Positions 16,313-24,254 of a DNA stretch of 36,521 nucleotides are shown here, one piece after another. The notes beneath the pieces are model-generated. The model made no database searches. It had not been told where the DNA came from and saw nothing but the letters and a program-made list of their open reading frames with translations. Positions within the stretch are counted from its first letter, which is position 1, and each line of letters opens with the position of its first letter. The DNA comes from Rhodopirellula sp. Its GTDB lineage: Bacteria > Planctomycetota > Planctomycetia > Pirellulales > Thermoguttaceae. The DNA is taken from contig JAAYEH010000221.1 of NCBI GenBank assembly GCA_012728855.1, positions 1 through 36,521 on the forward strand, written 5' to 3'. Made by a program: the position numbers and the translations under genes.

Positions 16313-17478
16313 GGCCGTTGCGACTCGTGATCGTTGCGCGACGGTTCTGGCCGCTGGTGGGCGAGACCGAGCGGATGCTGGCGAGTCTGGCATCCGCGTT
16401 TCCTGTCCGAGATTGCCGCGTGACCGTCTTGACTGCCGGGTGGAACCCGCGGTGGCCGCCGCAAGTCGTCTATGGCGAAGTCCCCGTCATTCGGCTTTCC
16501 CCCGCGCCGCGCGACGGCTGGTCGACTCTCCGCTACCTGCGGACTCTCGGCGGTTGGCTGCGGCGCCATGGCGATGATTACGACGCGGTTTATGTTTCCG
16601 GATTGAAGCAGGAGGCCTACGCGGCGGTTCGGGCTGTCGGCCGCCGACGCCCGGTGGTGCTCCGGGCTGAACAGGCCGGCCGCGGGGGCGATTGTCTCTG
16701 GCAAATCGATGCGTTCTGCGGGCGAAGGGTCAAGACGGAGTGTCTCCGCGCCCGGTTATTTGTCGGCCGTACGCCGGGCGTATGCCGCGAACTCGTTGCC
16801 GCCGGCTATCCTCGCCATCGCATCCGCTATGTCCCCGACGGGGTTTCGATCCCGCCCCAGCGCGACTGGGACCGCAAAGCGGCCGCCCGCGAGGCGCTGG
16901 CCGGCGCGAATCCGTCGCTACGGGTTCCCCCATGGGCGCCGGTCGCCCTCTTCGCCGGTCCATTGCAGCGGTCGCAGGGACTCGGCGGTCTGCTGGACGC
17001 CTGGGCGCCGGTCAGCCGCCGCTGGCCAAACGCAAGACTCTGGCTGGTCGGCGCCGGCCCTTTCCACGCCGAATTGTCCGAACGGATCGAGGCCGGCAAC
17101 CTGTCGGACCGCGTCATCCTTGCCGGGCAGTTCGATACCCTCGACGAATTCCTCGCCGCCGCCGACCTGTTCTTACTCCCGCCGCAGGAGGGAATCGCCA
17201 CAGCGGTTTTGCTGGAGGCCATGGCCGCCGGACTGCCGATCGTCGCCAGCGACCTGGTCGATCACCGCGACTTCGCCGCCGATCGGGAGCACGCCCTGAT
17301 CGTGCCCCGCGGCAATTCCCGGGCCATCGCCGAAGCGGTCATCCGCGTGTGGTCCGACGCCGAGCTGGGCCTGCAACTAGGCGAGGCGGCGCGAACTCGG
17401 GTGATCCGGCAGTTCTCGCTTGCCAGGATGGCCGATTCGCATTTAGAGTTATTCAAAGGGCTTGTCGACTCGGCGTAG
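16309..17478 (+). CDS. Glycosyltransferase family 4 protein
   Basis: The 389-aa protein begins at GTG 16309, overlapping the hpt stop (GTGA) with AGGAGG about 8 bases upstream; a longer frame from 16081 only translates the hpt gene out of frame. It has the GT-B fold layout: N-terminal Rossmann start (RLVIVARRFWPLVGETERM), acceptor-side half to about 190, then the donor half with the nucleotide-sugar motif EGIATAVLLEAMAAGLPIVASD (E-x7-E) near residue 290. Sugar and acceptor are unknown. Position after the Kdo/Lpt genes and before another GT4 and an AsnB-type gene suggests it builds an envelope or secreted polysaccharide. Confidence 0.88.
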   Translation: MRPLRLVIVARRFWPLVGETERMLASLASAFPVRDCRVTVLTAGWNPRWPPQVVYGEVPVIRLSPAPRDGWSTLRYLRTLGGWLRRHGDDYDAVYVSGLKQEAYAAVRAVGRRRPVVLRAEQAGRGGDCLWQIDAFCGRRVKTECLRARLFVGRTPGVCRELVAAGYPRHRIRYVPDGVSIPPQRDWDRKAAAREALAGANPSLRVPPWAPVALFAGPLQRSQGLGGLLDAWAPVSRRWPNARLWLVGAGPFHAELSERIEAGNLSDRVILAGQFDTLDEFLAAADLFLLPPQEGIATAVLLEAMAAGLPIVASDLVDHRDFAADREHALIVPRGNSRAIAEAVIRVWSDAELGLQLGEAARTRVIRQFSLARMADSHLELFKGLVDSA

Positions 17479-17510
17479 CCGGCGGTGCTCTTGCGCAATG
17501 CCACCAACGA

Positions 17511-18620
17511 ATGAGTGCGGCCGTGAAAAAGATCCTGGAGATTATCCCCAGCTTGGACCGCTGCGGGGCGGAAAAGCAGATGATGCTGCTCGCCGCCGGA
17601 CTGCCGCGTGACGAGTTCGATACGCACGTCTGCGTGCTGACGCGAAGCGGTCCGCTGCAGGCCGAACTCGAGAAGGCCGGAATTCCCGTCACCCTCATTG
17701 GCAAACGGTGGCGGGCAGATCCGCAAGCCTACCTACGGCTCCGCCGCTGGATCGGCAAGTTGCGTCCGGACCTGGTCCACACCTGGCTCTTCGCGGCCAA
17801 CGCCTACGGCCGAGCGGCGGCGTTGGCGCAGGGGATCGACCGGCTCATTGCCGCGGAGCGATGCGTCGATCCCTGGAAAGGCGGCCTGGAATTCACCGTT
17901 GACCGTTATCTCGCCCGGCGAACGCAACGCATTGTCACCAACTCGGTCGCGGTCCGCGACTTCTACGTCGAACACGGCTTGCCAAGCGAGAAGTTCGCCG
18001 TCATTCCCAACGGGATCGATCCGCCGCCAGCGGTCTCGACGACCCGCGAGCAAGCTTTGGACGAGCTGGGATTGCCCCGCAACGCGCGACTGGTTGGTTT
18101 CATCGGGCGGCTCTGGCCGCAGAAACGGGTGAAGGACGCGATCTGGGCCGCCGATCTGCTGAAAGTCATCCGCGACGACGTCCATCTGTTGATCTTCGGC
18201 GACGGGCCGCAACGCGAGCGTCTGCTGCGATATCGCGATCAGGTGGAAATCCGCGACAAGGTCCACCTCCTCGGCCAACGTGACGACGTGGCCCGTTTTC
18301 TGCCGCACTTCGATGTTCTCTGGTCCACGAGCGAATACGAGGGGCAGTCCAATGCGATCATGGAGGCAATGGGCAATGCGGTGCCCGTGGTCGCCACCGA
18401 TATCCCCGGCACCCGCGATCTGGTTGTCCATGAGGTTACCGGCTATCTCGTGCCGCTGGGCGACCGCGCGGCTTTTGCCCGGCAAACCAACATTCTCTTG
18501 GGCGACAAGTCGCTGGCCGAGCGTCTGGGCGGCGCCGGCCGCGATCGAATGCGCAATGCGTTCAGCGTAACCGGCATGGTCCAGCGCTATGCCGACCTGT
18601 ATCGCGAGGTGCTCGGGTGA
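17511..18620 (+). CDS. Glycosyltransferase family 4 protein
   Basis: The 369-aa protein starts at ATG 17511 (a GTG at 17523 is also possible; neither has a strong ribosome binding site). The N-terminus KKILEIIPSLDRCGAEKQMMLLAAGL is the GT4 pattern with a Gly-Gly-type turn replaced by CGAE. The donor domain begins near 190 (LVGFIGRLWPQKRVKDAI) and holds EYEGQSNAIMEAMGNAVPVVATDIPG near 285, with the E-x7-E pair. It follows the first GT4 by 32 bases. The two are too different to be a recent duplication. Substrate unknown. Confidence 0.88.
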   Translation: MSAAVKKILEIIPSLDRCGAEKQMMLLAAGLPRDEFDTHVCVLTRSGPLQAELEKAGIPVTLIGKRWRADPQAYLRLRRWIGKLRPDLVHTWLFAANAYGRAAALAQGIDRLIAAERCVDPWKGGLEFTVDRYLARRTQRIVTNSVAVRDFYVEHGLPSEKFAVIPNGIDPPPAVSTTREQALDELGLPRNARLVGFIGRLWPQKRVKDAIWAADLLKVIRDDVHLLIFGDGPQRERLLRYRDQVEIRDKVHLLGQRDDVARFLPHFDVLWSTSEYEGQSNAIMEAMGNAVPVVATDIPGTRDLVVHEVTGYLVPLGDRAAFARQTNILLGDKSLAERLGGAGRDRMRNAFSVTGMVQRYADLYREVLG

Positions 18621-18813
18621 AGGGAGAGTGGAGTGTTGGAGTATTGGAGTATTGGAGTACTGGAGTACTGGAATGTTGGAATGAGGGAATAAGGGTAATG
18701 ATGACGAATTGCCATGCAAGCTCGACAGGTCTGGGGTTTGAGTGCTCCACCACTCCAGTACTCCAGCACTCCAGTACTCCAGCACTCCAGCACTCCATCT
18801 CTCCACTCCCTCC
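18621..18813. repeat. Palindromic element with 8-nt tandem arms
   Basis: The left arm has seven units of the pattern ggagtatt/ggagtact (18630-18685), and the right arm has eight units of agtactcc/agcactcc (18741-18804), its reverse complement in consensus. About 55 bases of non-repetitive core lie between. Three octamers make 24 bases or 8 codons, so any reading frame gives an 8-residue repeat such as GVLEYWST. It fills the gap between the second glycosyltransferase and asnB and explains the spurious frames there. Confidence 0.9.
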
Positions 18814-18829
18814 ACGCTAGGATCTCGCC

Positions 18830-20785
18830 GTGTGCGGCATAACCGGCGCTATCTGGACTGAACCCGATCGAGCGATCGACGAGCCGACGCTGCGGCGCAT
18901 GGTCGAAACGCTCCGCCATCGCGGGCCGGATGACGAGGGCGTTTATACTTCGCAACATCGGCTGCGACCGGGCTACGGCCTCGTGCCGGGCGTGGCCCTG
19001 GGGTTCCGGCGGCTCTCGATCATCGACCTCGCTTGCGGCCGGCAACCGATGTCCAACGAAGACGGCACGGTCTGGGTCGTCTTCAACGGAGAGATCTACA
19101 ACCACGGCGACCTCCGCCGCCGCCTGGAGGGGGCCGGTCATCGCTTCCGCACCCGCAGCGATACGGAGGTCATCGTCCATCTCTACGAAGACGAGGGGCC
19201 GGACGTCTTCACCCACCTCAACGGCATGTTTGCCATCGCCATCTGGGACGAGAATCGCCGTCAACTCGTCCTCGGCCGCGATCGGCTGGGCCAGAAGCCG
19301 CTGGTCTATCGCCAAGAGGTGGGCAGGCTGTCGTTCGCCAGCGAGTTGAAGAGCTTGTTGGAGATCCCGGGCACGCCGCGCGAACTGGATCCGCAAGCCG
19401 TCGACGAATATCTCACCTACCAGTACGTGCCTCATCCACGGACGATCTTCCGCGGTATCACCAAGCTCCCGCCGGGGCATCGCGCAGTCTATCGCGACGG
19501 CGACTTGTCCGTCAGCCCCTACTGGCGACCCGATTTCAATTGGGAGGAAAACCGGCCGGCGGCCGATTACGCAACCGAGCTGCGAGAATTGCTCACCTCT
19601 TCTGTGCAAATGCGGCTTCAAAGCGAGGTGCCCTTGGGGGCGTTCCTCTCAGGGGGAGTTGACTCGACGATCATCGTCGGCCTGATGCAGCAGCTCTCCG
19701 GCGAGCCGGTGCGGACCTTTTCCATTGGCTTTCCGGTGGCGGAGTACGATGAAACCCATTACGCCCGCATCGTCGCGGAGCGGTTGGGCACGATCCATGA
19801 AGAATTCCGCGTTGAGCCCGATGCGCTGGATGTCCTGCCGAAGCTCGTCTGGCATTACGATGAACCGTTCGCCGATAGTTCAGCGATTCCGACCTGGTAC
19901 GTCTCCCAGTTGACGCGGCGTCATGTGACGGTGGCGCTTACCGGCGACGGAGGCGACGAGCTGTTTGCCGGCTACCCGCGATATCGGGCCGTCTGGCTGG
20001 CCGGCGGATTCGACCGGTTTCCGTCGGCGGCGAAACGACTGCTTGCCGGCGGCTATTGGCAGAAGCTTCCGGCCAGCCCGAGACAGAAATCGATCCGCCG
20101 GCGATTGAAACGCTTCACCCAGTCGCTGGCCAGCTCGCCGATCCGGCGCTATTTGGAATGGATCTCGATTTTCGGCGAGGCGCGGCGGGCAGACCTCTAT
20201 ACGGATGGCTTCCTGCTCTCGTTGCCGGACAGCGATCCGATCCGGTTTCTCGAAGAGGCGCAACGTCGCAGCGCGCAGCGCGACGCCGTTACCTCCCTCA
20301 GCCTTACCGATCTGGTGACCTACCTCCCCTGCGACCTGATGAACAAGGTCGATATCGCCTCGATGGCTCATGGGCTGGAGTGCCGGCAGCCGTTGTTGGA
20401 CTACCGGGTGGTCGAACTGGCCGCAAAGATGCCGTTGCATCTGAAGTTCCGCCACGGACGCGGCAAGCGGATCTTCATGGAGACCTTTGCGGACCTTCTG
20501 CCTAAGCAAGTCCGCCGGCGGCGGAAGATGGGTTTCGGAGTTCCCTTGGATCATTGGTTTCGCGGCCCTTTGGCCGGTTTCGCGCGGGAGGTGCTGCTGG
20601 ACAGCCGAACGACGGGCCGTGGCCTGTTTCGCGAAGAGGCAGTCCGCGGACTTCTGGAAGACCATATCGCCGGGCGGTTCGACCATGCCTATCGGCTTTG
20701 GTCGCTGTTGTTCCTGGAACTCTGGCAGCGACGCTGGCTCGACGGATACCCGCGCGCCGAAAAACCGGTTATGATGGCCCGGTAG
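18830..20785 (+). CDS. asnB: Glutamine-hydrolysing asparagine synthase-type amidotransferase
   Basis: The 651-aa protein begins at GTG 18830, which puts Cys at position 2 (M-C-G-I-T-G), the N-terminal nucleophile exposed after Met removal for the class II glutaminase domain (about 1-210; FNGEIYN, RSDTEV). The synthase domain (about 230-600) has the ATP-binding LSGGVDSTI near residue 273 and GDGGDELFAGYPRY near 371. AsnB transfers glutamine nitrogen to an acyl-adenylate, classically aspartate. Many copies lie in polysaccharide or exosortase clusters and may amidate sugar acids. Two glycosyltransferases upstream make that reading likely here. The stop TAG lies in the first bases of a REPIN-like element (20781). 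Confidence 0.93.
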   Translation: MCGITGAIWTEPDRAIDEPTLRRMVETLRHRGPDDEGVYTSQHRLRPGYGLVPGVALGFRRLSIIDLACGRQPMSNEDGTVWVVFNGEIYNHGDLRRRLEGAGHRFRTRSDTEVIVHLYEDEGPDVFTHLNGMFAIAIWDENRRQLVLGRDRLGQKPLVYRQEVGRLSFASELKSLLEIPGTPRELDPQAVDEYLTYQYVPHPRTIFRGITKLPPGHRAVYRDGDLSVSPYWRPDFNWEENRPAADYATELRELLTSSVQMRLQSEVPLGAFLSGGVDSTIIVGLMQQLSGEPVRTFSIGFPVAEYDETHYARIVAERLGTIHEEFRVEPDALDVLPKLVWHYDEPFADSSAIPTWYVSQLTRRHVTVALTGDGGDELFAGYPRYRAVWLAGGFDRFPSAAKRLLAGGYWQKLPASPRQKSIRRRLKRFTQSLASSPIRRYLEWISIFGEARRADLYTDGFLLSLPDSDPIRFLEEAQRRSAQRDAVTSLSLTDLVTYLPCDLMNKVDIASMAHGLECRQPLLDYRVVELAAKMPLHLKFRHGRGKRIFMETFADLLPKQVRRRRKMGFGVPLDHWFRGPLAGFAREVLLDSRTTGRGLFREEAVRGLLEDHIAGRFDHAYRLWSLLFLELWQRRWLDGYPRAEKPVMMAR

Positions 20786-20887
20786 ATCCCGCTTGCCGAG
20801 CGGGATCTTGCCTCGCGGATTGCGTTTGCTTGGCCGAAACCTTCCCCCTTAAGCCCCAGCGGTCCCGCTCGGCAAGCGGGATCTACC
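20781..20887. repeat. REPIN-like twin-hairpin element, copy B
   Basis: Left arm 20781-20809 starts ggtagatcccgcttgccg, and the right arm 20862-20887 ends gcaagcgggatctacc, a perfect inverted match over about 25 bases. Each arm is itself a hairpin (gatcccgct, 5-nt loop, agcgggatc). A 52-base core separates them. The asnB stop codon uses bases 20783-20785. The following gene starts 11 bases after the right end with no clear ribosome binding site. Confidence 0.85.
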
Positions 20888-20898
20888 GAGCCGTACCA

Positions 20899-21873
20899 AT
20901 GACCAATGAAAACCACTCGCACTCAATCACCCGCCGCAGTTTTCTTCACCGTTCCGCCATCGCCGCCTCCGCGGGCTGGCTCGCGTCCGGCGTGAAGGCT
21001 GCCGCCTCGGAAAAGCATGGCATCCGCCTCGGCGCGCCCGTGTTCGACGCTCCGCAAGATCCGGACGAACTGGCCCAAGCCCACCGCAAGCTCGGCTATC
21101 GTGCGGCATATTGTCCTGCGGTGGCGAGGGACGATTCGGATCGCATCCGCGCCATCGCGCGGGCGTTCGAGAAGCACGACGTCGTCATCGCCGAGGTGGG
21201 CCGCTGGGTCAATCTCCTCGACGCCGACCCGGTCAAACGCGCCGCGAATCTCCAGACGGTGACCGATGGTTTGACGCTGGCCGAGAGCGTGGGCGCGAGG
21301 TGTTGCGTGGACATCGCCGGCTCGTTCAACGAGGAAGTCTGGTACGGACCGCATCCCAAAAACGTCACCCGGGAGTTCTTCGATGCGGCCGTGGAAAACG
21401 CCCGCAAAATCATCGACGCGGTCAAGCCGCGGCGGGCGAAGTTCTGTTATGAAATGATGGGCTGGGCGCTGCCCGACGGCGCCAACGTCTACCGGGAGAT
21501 GATCGAGGCGGTGGATCGGGAGGCATTCGGCGTCCACCTCGATCCCTGCAACTTGGTGAACTCTCCGCGGCGCTACTTCGGCAACACGGACCTGCTCAAC
21601 GAATGCTTTGACAAGCTCGGCCCGTGGATCGTCAGTTGCCACGCCAAAGACCTCGCTTGGGAAGTCGAGATGAACGTTCACTTCCGCGAGGTTACGCTCG
21701 GCGCGGGCTCGCTCGACTACACGACGTACCTGAAACGACTGGCCGCCCTGCCCGGCGACGTGCCGTTGATGATCGAGCACATGAAAGGAAAGGCGGAGTA
21801 CGACCAGTCGCGCGAACATCTCTTTGCGTTGGGCAATCGGATCGGTGTCGGCTTCGGCGACAAAGCGTTTTGA
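20899..21873 (+). CDS. Tat-exported sugar phosphate isomerase/epimerase-like TIM-barrel protein
   Basis: The 324-aa protein has a twin-arginine signal (TRRSFLHRSAIAASAGWLASG, cleaved near residue 38) and a xylose-isomerase-like TIM barrel. Likely metal-binding residues are Glu in CYEMMGW, Asp in VHLDPCNL, His in CHAKDLAW and Glu in MIEHMKG, the typical order in this family. Planctomycetes export many of these together with Gfo/Idh proteins; the substrate is unknown. The start at 20899 gives the Tat signal. A longer frame from 20554 only reads asnB out of frame. The start lies in a 7-nt direct repeat (caatgac, caatgaa). Confidence 0.88.
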   Translation: MTNENHSHSITRRSFLHRSAIAASAGWLASGVKAAASEKHGIRLGAPVFDAPQDPDELAQAHRKLGYRAAYCPAVARDDSDRIRAIARAFEKHDVVIAEVGRWVNLLDADPVKRAANLQTVTDGLTLAESVGARCCVDIAGSFNEEVWYGPHPKNVTREFFDAAVENARKIIDAVKPRRAKFCYEMMGWALPDGANVYREMIEAVDREAFGVHLDPCNLVNSPRRYFGNTDLLNECFDKLGPWIVSCHAKDLAWEVEMNVHFREVTLGAGSLDYTTYLKRLAALPGDVPLMIEHMKGKAEYDQSREHLFALGNRIGVGFGDKAF

Positions 21874-21932
21874 GAAGCGAGGGGCTTGTTGTCACCTTGG
21901 CAGTCCGGAAGTTCACGGCACTTTGGTGTGTG

Positions 21933-21950
21933 TTAGGCTTTCCGGCCTGA
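21933..21950. repeat. Short hairpin of the GTCAGGC-type repeat family
   Basis: TTAGGC (21933-21938) pairs with GCCTGA (21945-21950) through one G-T wobble, with 6 bases between. The wider string resembles the twin hairpin at 33094-33152. It lies just after the isomerase gene. Confidence 0.45.
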
Positions 21951-21966
21951 TGTATGCCAACCCATC

Positions 21967-21995
21967 TTGAAGTTCGGCGTCTGCCTCGACATAAT
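21967..21995 (+). promoter_or_regulatory. Possible promoter for the GxD-Y repeat protein
   Basis: TTGAAG (21967-21972), 17 bases, CATAAT (21990-21995) is a reasonable sigma-70-type promoter about 119 bases before the 22114 start. This would give the repeat protein its own transcript, separate from the isomerase 240 bases upstream. Confidence 0.45.
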
Positions 21996-22113
21996 GGCGG
22001 CCTGTCCGGCTTGAAGTCGTAGCGATCTTGAGGATTCGTAGCGGTTTCAAGAACCGGCGGCCAACGAGCCGAAGGGATTAGAGTGGCCCCGGCAATTCAC
22101 CAGGAGTTGGAGA

Positions 22114-24207
22114 ATGGAATCGGTCATCAGGCTCCTCCAAGCGAGCCCCAGCTTGAGGAGCCTCGTGCCTGTCGCACTGACCATCCTCATTGGAATCGTC
22201 GCAAATCAGGTGTCGGCGGTCGCCCAAGAGCCGGAGTCGGTACCTGATAGCGTCGGTGATCCCCTCGCACAGGGAATTCTTGCCCTATTGGAGCAAGAAA
22301 TTGAGGCGGGATTCACCACGCGGGGTATTTCCGCTGATTTCGCTCGTTTCCGCAGCTACACAGCCCGGAAGCTGGATTCCACAGCCGGAAAGGCACAGAC
22401 TTCCGAGGTTACCGGTAATTGCCGGCTGAGCTGGTACGAGCAACTGCTGCGCAATCCCCTGCAAGCGCCGGCCGAGGCGGAGCGATTCACGCGCGAACTC
22501 CACACCGGATTGCGCGGCAATCACCAGGGATTTGCGGCCGCCTTAGCGCTTGCACGCCGCCGCATGGACCGCAACGAGCCACCGCCGCCGAGTTTCGTCT
22601 CCGTCGACTCGCCGGCCAAAGCCATCGCCATCGTGAAACAGGCCCTGCTCGACGCCCAGGTGGGCTATGCCGCGGCACTCGCCCCACTGAGCCGAAACGA
22701 AGTGGAGCAACTCGCCCGCGGCCTCTATCCAATCTTTACCACGCAGGCGGTCAACGGACACACACTCCCCGACCGCGGCACCGCCCGTCGCCTCTGCGAC
22801 GTGATGGAGAAGGCGGACCTTAATGGATTCTATTCGGCCGCGGAAGGGCTTGCGCCGCTGTGCGATCCCGACCTTCTCGGGCAATTGGCAGCCATACCGG
22901 AGGAAGGCGGATTCGTCGTCAGCGGGGTTTCGGGGACGGTTTTGCAGCACATCGTCACGCCCGGTGGGGATATCGTCATCGGCGGACGCAAGAAGAACAC
23001 CTACGACCTGGATAAGATGTCGACCGTAGCCGCGGTGATCGACTTGGGCGGCGACGATGAGTATCAAGACGGCGCCGTCTCCTTCCAGCGGCCGGTGCTC
23101 GTCATTCTCGATCTGGCGGGCGACGACACCTACCGCGGCTCGCAGCCGGGAATCCAAGGCGGCGCCGTGTTGGGGGTGTCGATGCTCGTCGACGCCGCGG
23201 GCAACGATACCTACCATGCCAAGGACGTGGCCCAAGGCTCGGCGCTGGCCGGCGTCGGCATCTTGATCGACTGCGGCGGCAGCGATTCGTACCTCGGACT
23301 CCGCCGCATCCAGGGACACGCCCTGGCCGGCATCGGGATTCTCCTCGACCGCGGCGGACACGACCGATACCACGGCGCCATGTGGACCCAGGGCCTCGGC
23401 GCCCCGCTTGGCTTCGGTGTCTTGGATGATCTCGACGGCAACGACCATTACTATACGGGCGGCCAGTACTTGGATTCCTACAAGGAAACTCCCGGCTACG
23501 AGGGATGGGGGCAGGGGCTCGGGGCTGGAATCCGCCAGGTCGGCAACGGCGGGATTGGCGTGATCCTCGACGGCGGCGGCGACGACACCTACGAATTCGA
23601 TTACATAGCGCACGGCGGCGGCTACTGGCTAGGGGTCGGTTTCGCGCGTGACTTCGGCGGAAACGATAAGCGGCTTGGCGCGACGCGGCAGATGTACAAC
23701 GGCGCCGCGCGCGGCGAGCGACTCTTCCAGCGATTCAGCAACGGTTTCGGCTGCCACTATGCCATCGGTTTCTGTTTCGACGACGACGGCGACGATTCCT
23801 ACAACGGAACGATCATGGGTCTCGGGTTCGCCTGGGACGACGCGGTCGGTGGCCTGATCGACTTCGCCGGCAACGACCGCTACGAAGCGACCGGCGGCGG
23901 AACCCAAGGCAACGGCGCCCAGGCCGGTCTGGGGTTCCTTTTCGACTATCGCGGCGACGACGTCTACCTCGGCTACGGTCAGGGCAACGCCTCGCCCAGC
24001 ATCTCCTACCACGACCTGCCACAATGCGGCGGCAACTTCAGTTTCGTCGTGGACTATGGCGGAAAGGACCAGTATGGCTGCGGCGTCCGAAACGACTCAT
24101 ACAACCGGCGGGGCAGCAACGGCGGCTTCGTGATCGACCGCCCCAGCCGCGAGGAACAACAAGAAACCGCCGAGACAACGTCCCGGCAGCCCGTCGCCGG
24201 CTCTTGA
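22114..24207 (+). CDS. Secreted repeat protein with twelve GxD-Y motifs
   Basis: I do not recognise a named family. The 697-aa protein has an N-terminal hydrophobic segment (about 17-38, ending VSAVAQE) as signal peptide, then an alpha-helical, Arg-rich region to about 300. From about 310 to 650 come twelve motifs of the form G-x-D-x-Y or G-N-D, with a repeat of about 30 residues of the form GxALAGVGILIDxGGxDxY. This resembles RTX-type calcium-binding repeats in composition, or a right-handed beta-roll, without the exact GGxGxDx nonapeptides. The C-terminus is Glu/Gln/Thr-rich. The start is ATG 22114 with GGAG 4-7 bases upstream. A surface or cell-wall role is a guess. Confidence 0.7.
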   Translation: MESVIRLLQASPSLRSLVPVALTILIGIVANQVSAVAQEPESVPDSVGDPLAQGILALLEQEIEAGFTTRGISADFARFRSYTARKLDSTAGKAQTSEVTGNCRLSWYEQLLRNPLQAPAEAERFTRELHTGLRGNHQGFAAALALARRRMDRNEPPPPSFVSVDSPAKAIAIVKQALLDAQVGYAAALAPLSRNEVEQLARGLYPIFTTQAVNGHTLPDRGTARRLCDVMEKADLNGFYSAAEGLAPLCDPDLLGQLAAIPEEGGFVVSGVSGTVLQHIVTPGGDIVIGGRKKNTYDLDKMSTVAAVIDLGGDDEYQDGAVSFQRPVLVILDLAGDDTYRGSQPGIQGGAVLGVSMLVDAAGNDTYHAKDVAQGSALAGVGILIDCGGSDSYLGLRRIQGHALAGIGILLDRGGHDRYHGAMWTQGLGAPLGFGVLDDLDGNDHYYTGGQYLDSYKETPGYEGWGQGLGAGIRQVGNGGIGVILDGGGDDTYEFDYIAHGGGYWLGVGFARDFGGNDKRLGATRQMYNGAARGERLFQRFSNGFGCHYAIGFCFDDDGDDSYNGTIMGLGFAWDDAVGGLIDFAGNDRYEATGGGTQGNGAQAGLGFLFDYRGDDVYLGYGQGNASPSISYHDLPQCGGNFSFVVDYGGKDQYGCGVRNDSYNRRGSNGGFVIDRPSREEQQETAETTSRQPVAGS

Positions 24208-24254
24208 CCCATTCCTCGTCCCCTTGTGCCGGCAGTGTTCAGGAGATCTCTTCC

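Noticed and set aside
18630..18804. CRISPR array
   Set aside because: Units are 8 bases and contiguous, with opposite orientation in the two arms; no 20-40 base repeats with spacers and no cas genes.
18587..19621. Minus-strand frames containing GVLEYWST-type repeats
   Set aside because: They are translations of the octamer repeat, not proteins.
22543..23613. 356-codon minus frame opposite the GxD-Y protein
   Set aside because: The repeated bases make a regular frame on both strands; only the plus frame has a signal peptide and ribosome binding site.
23047..24080. Classical RTX toxin
   Set aside because: Exact GGxGxDxUx nonapeptides are absent, no type I secretion genes lie nearby, and an N-terminal signal peptide is present.
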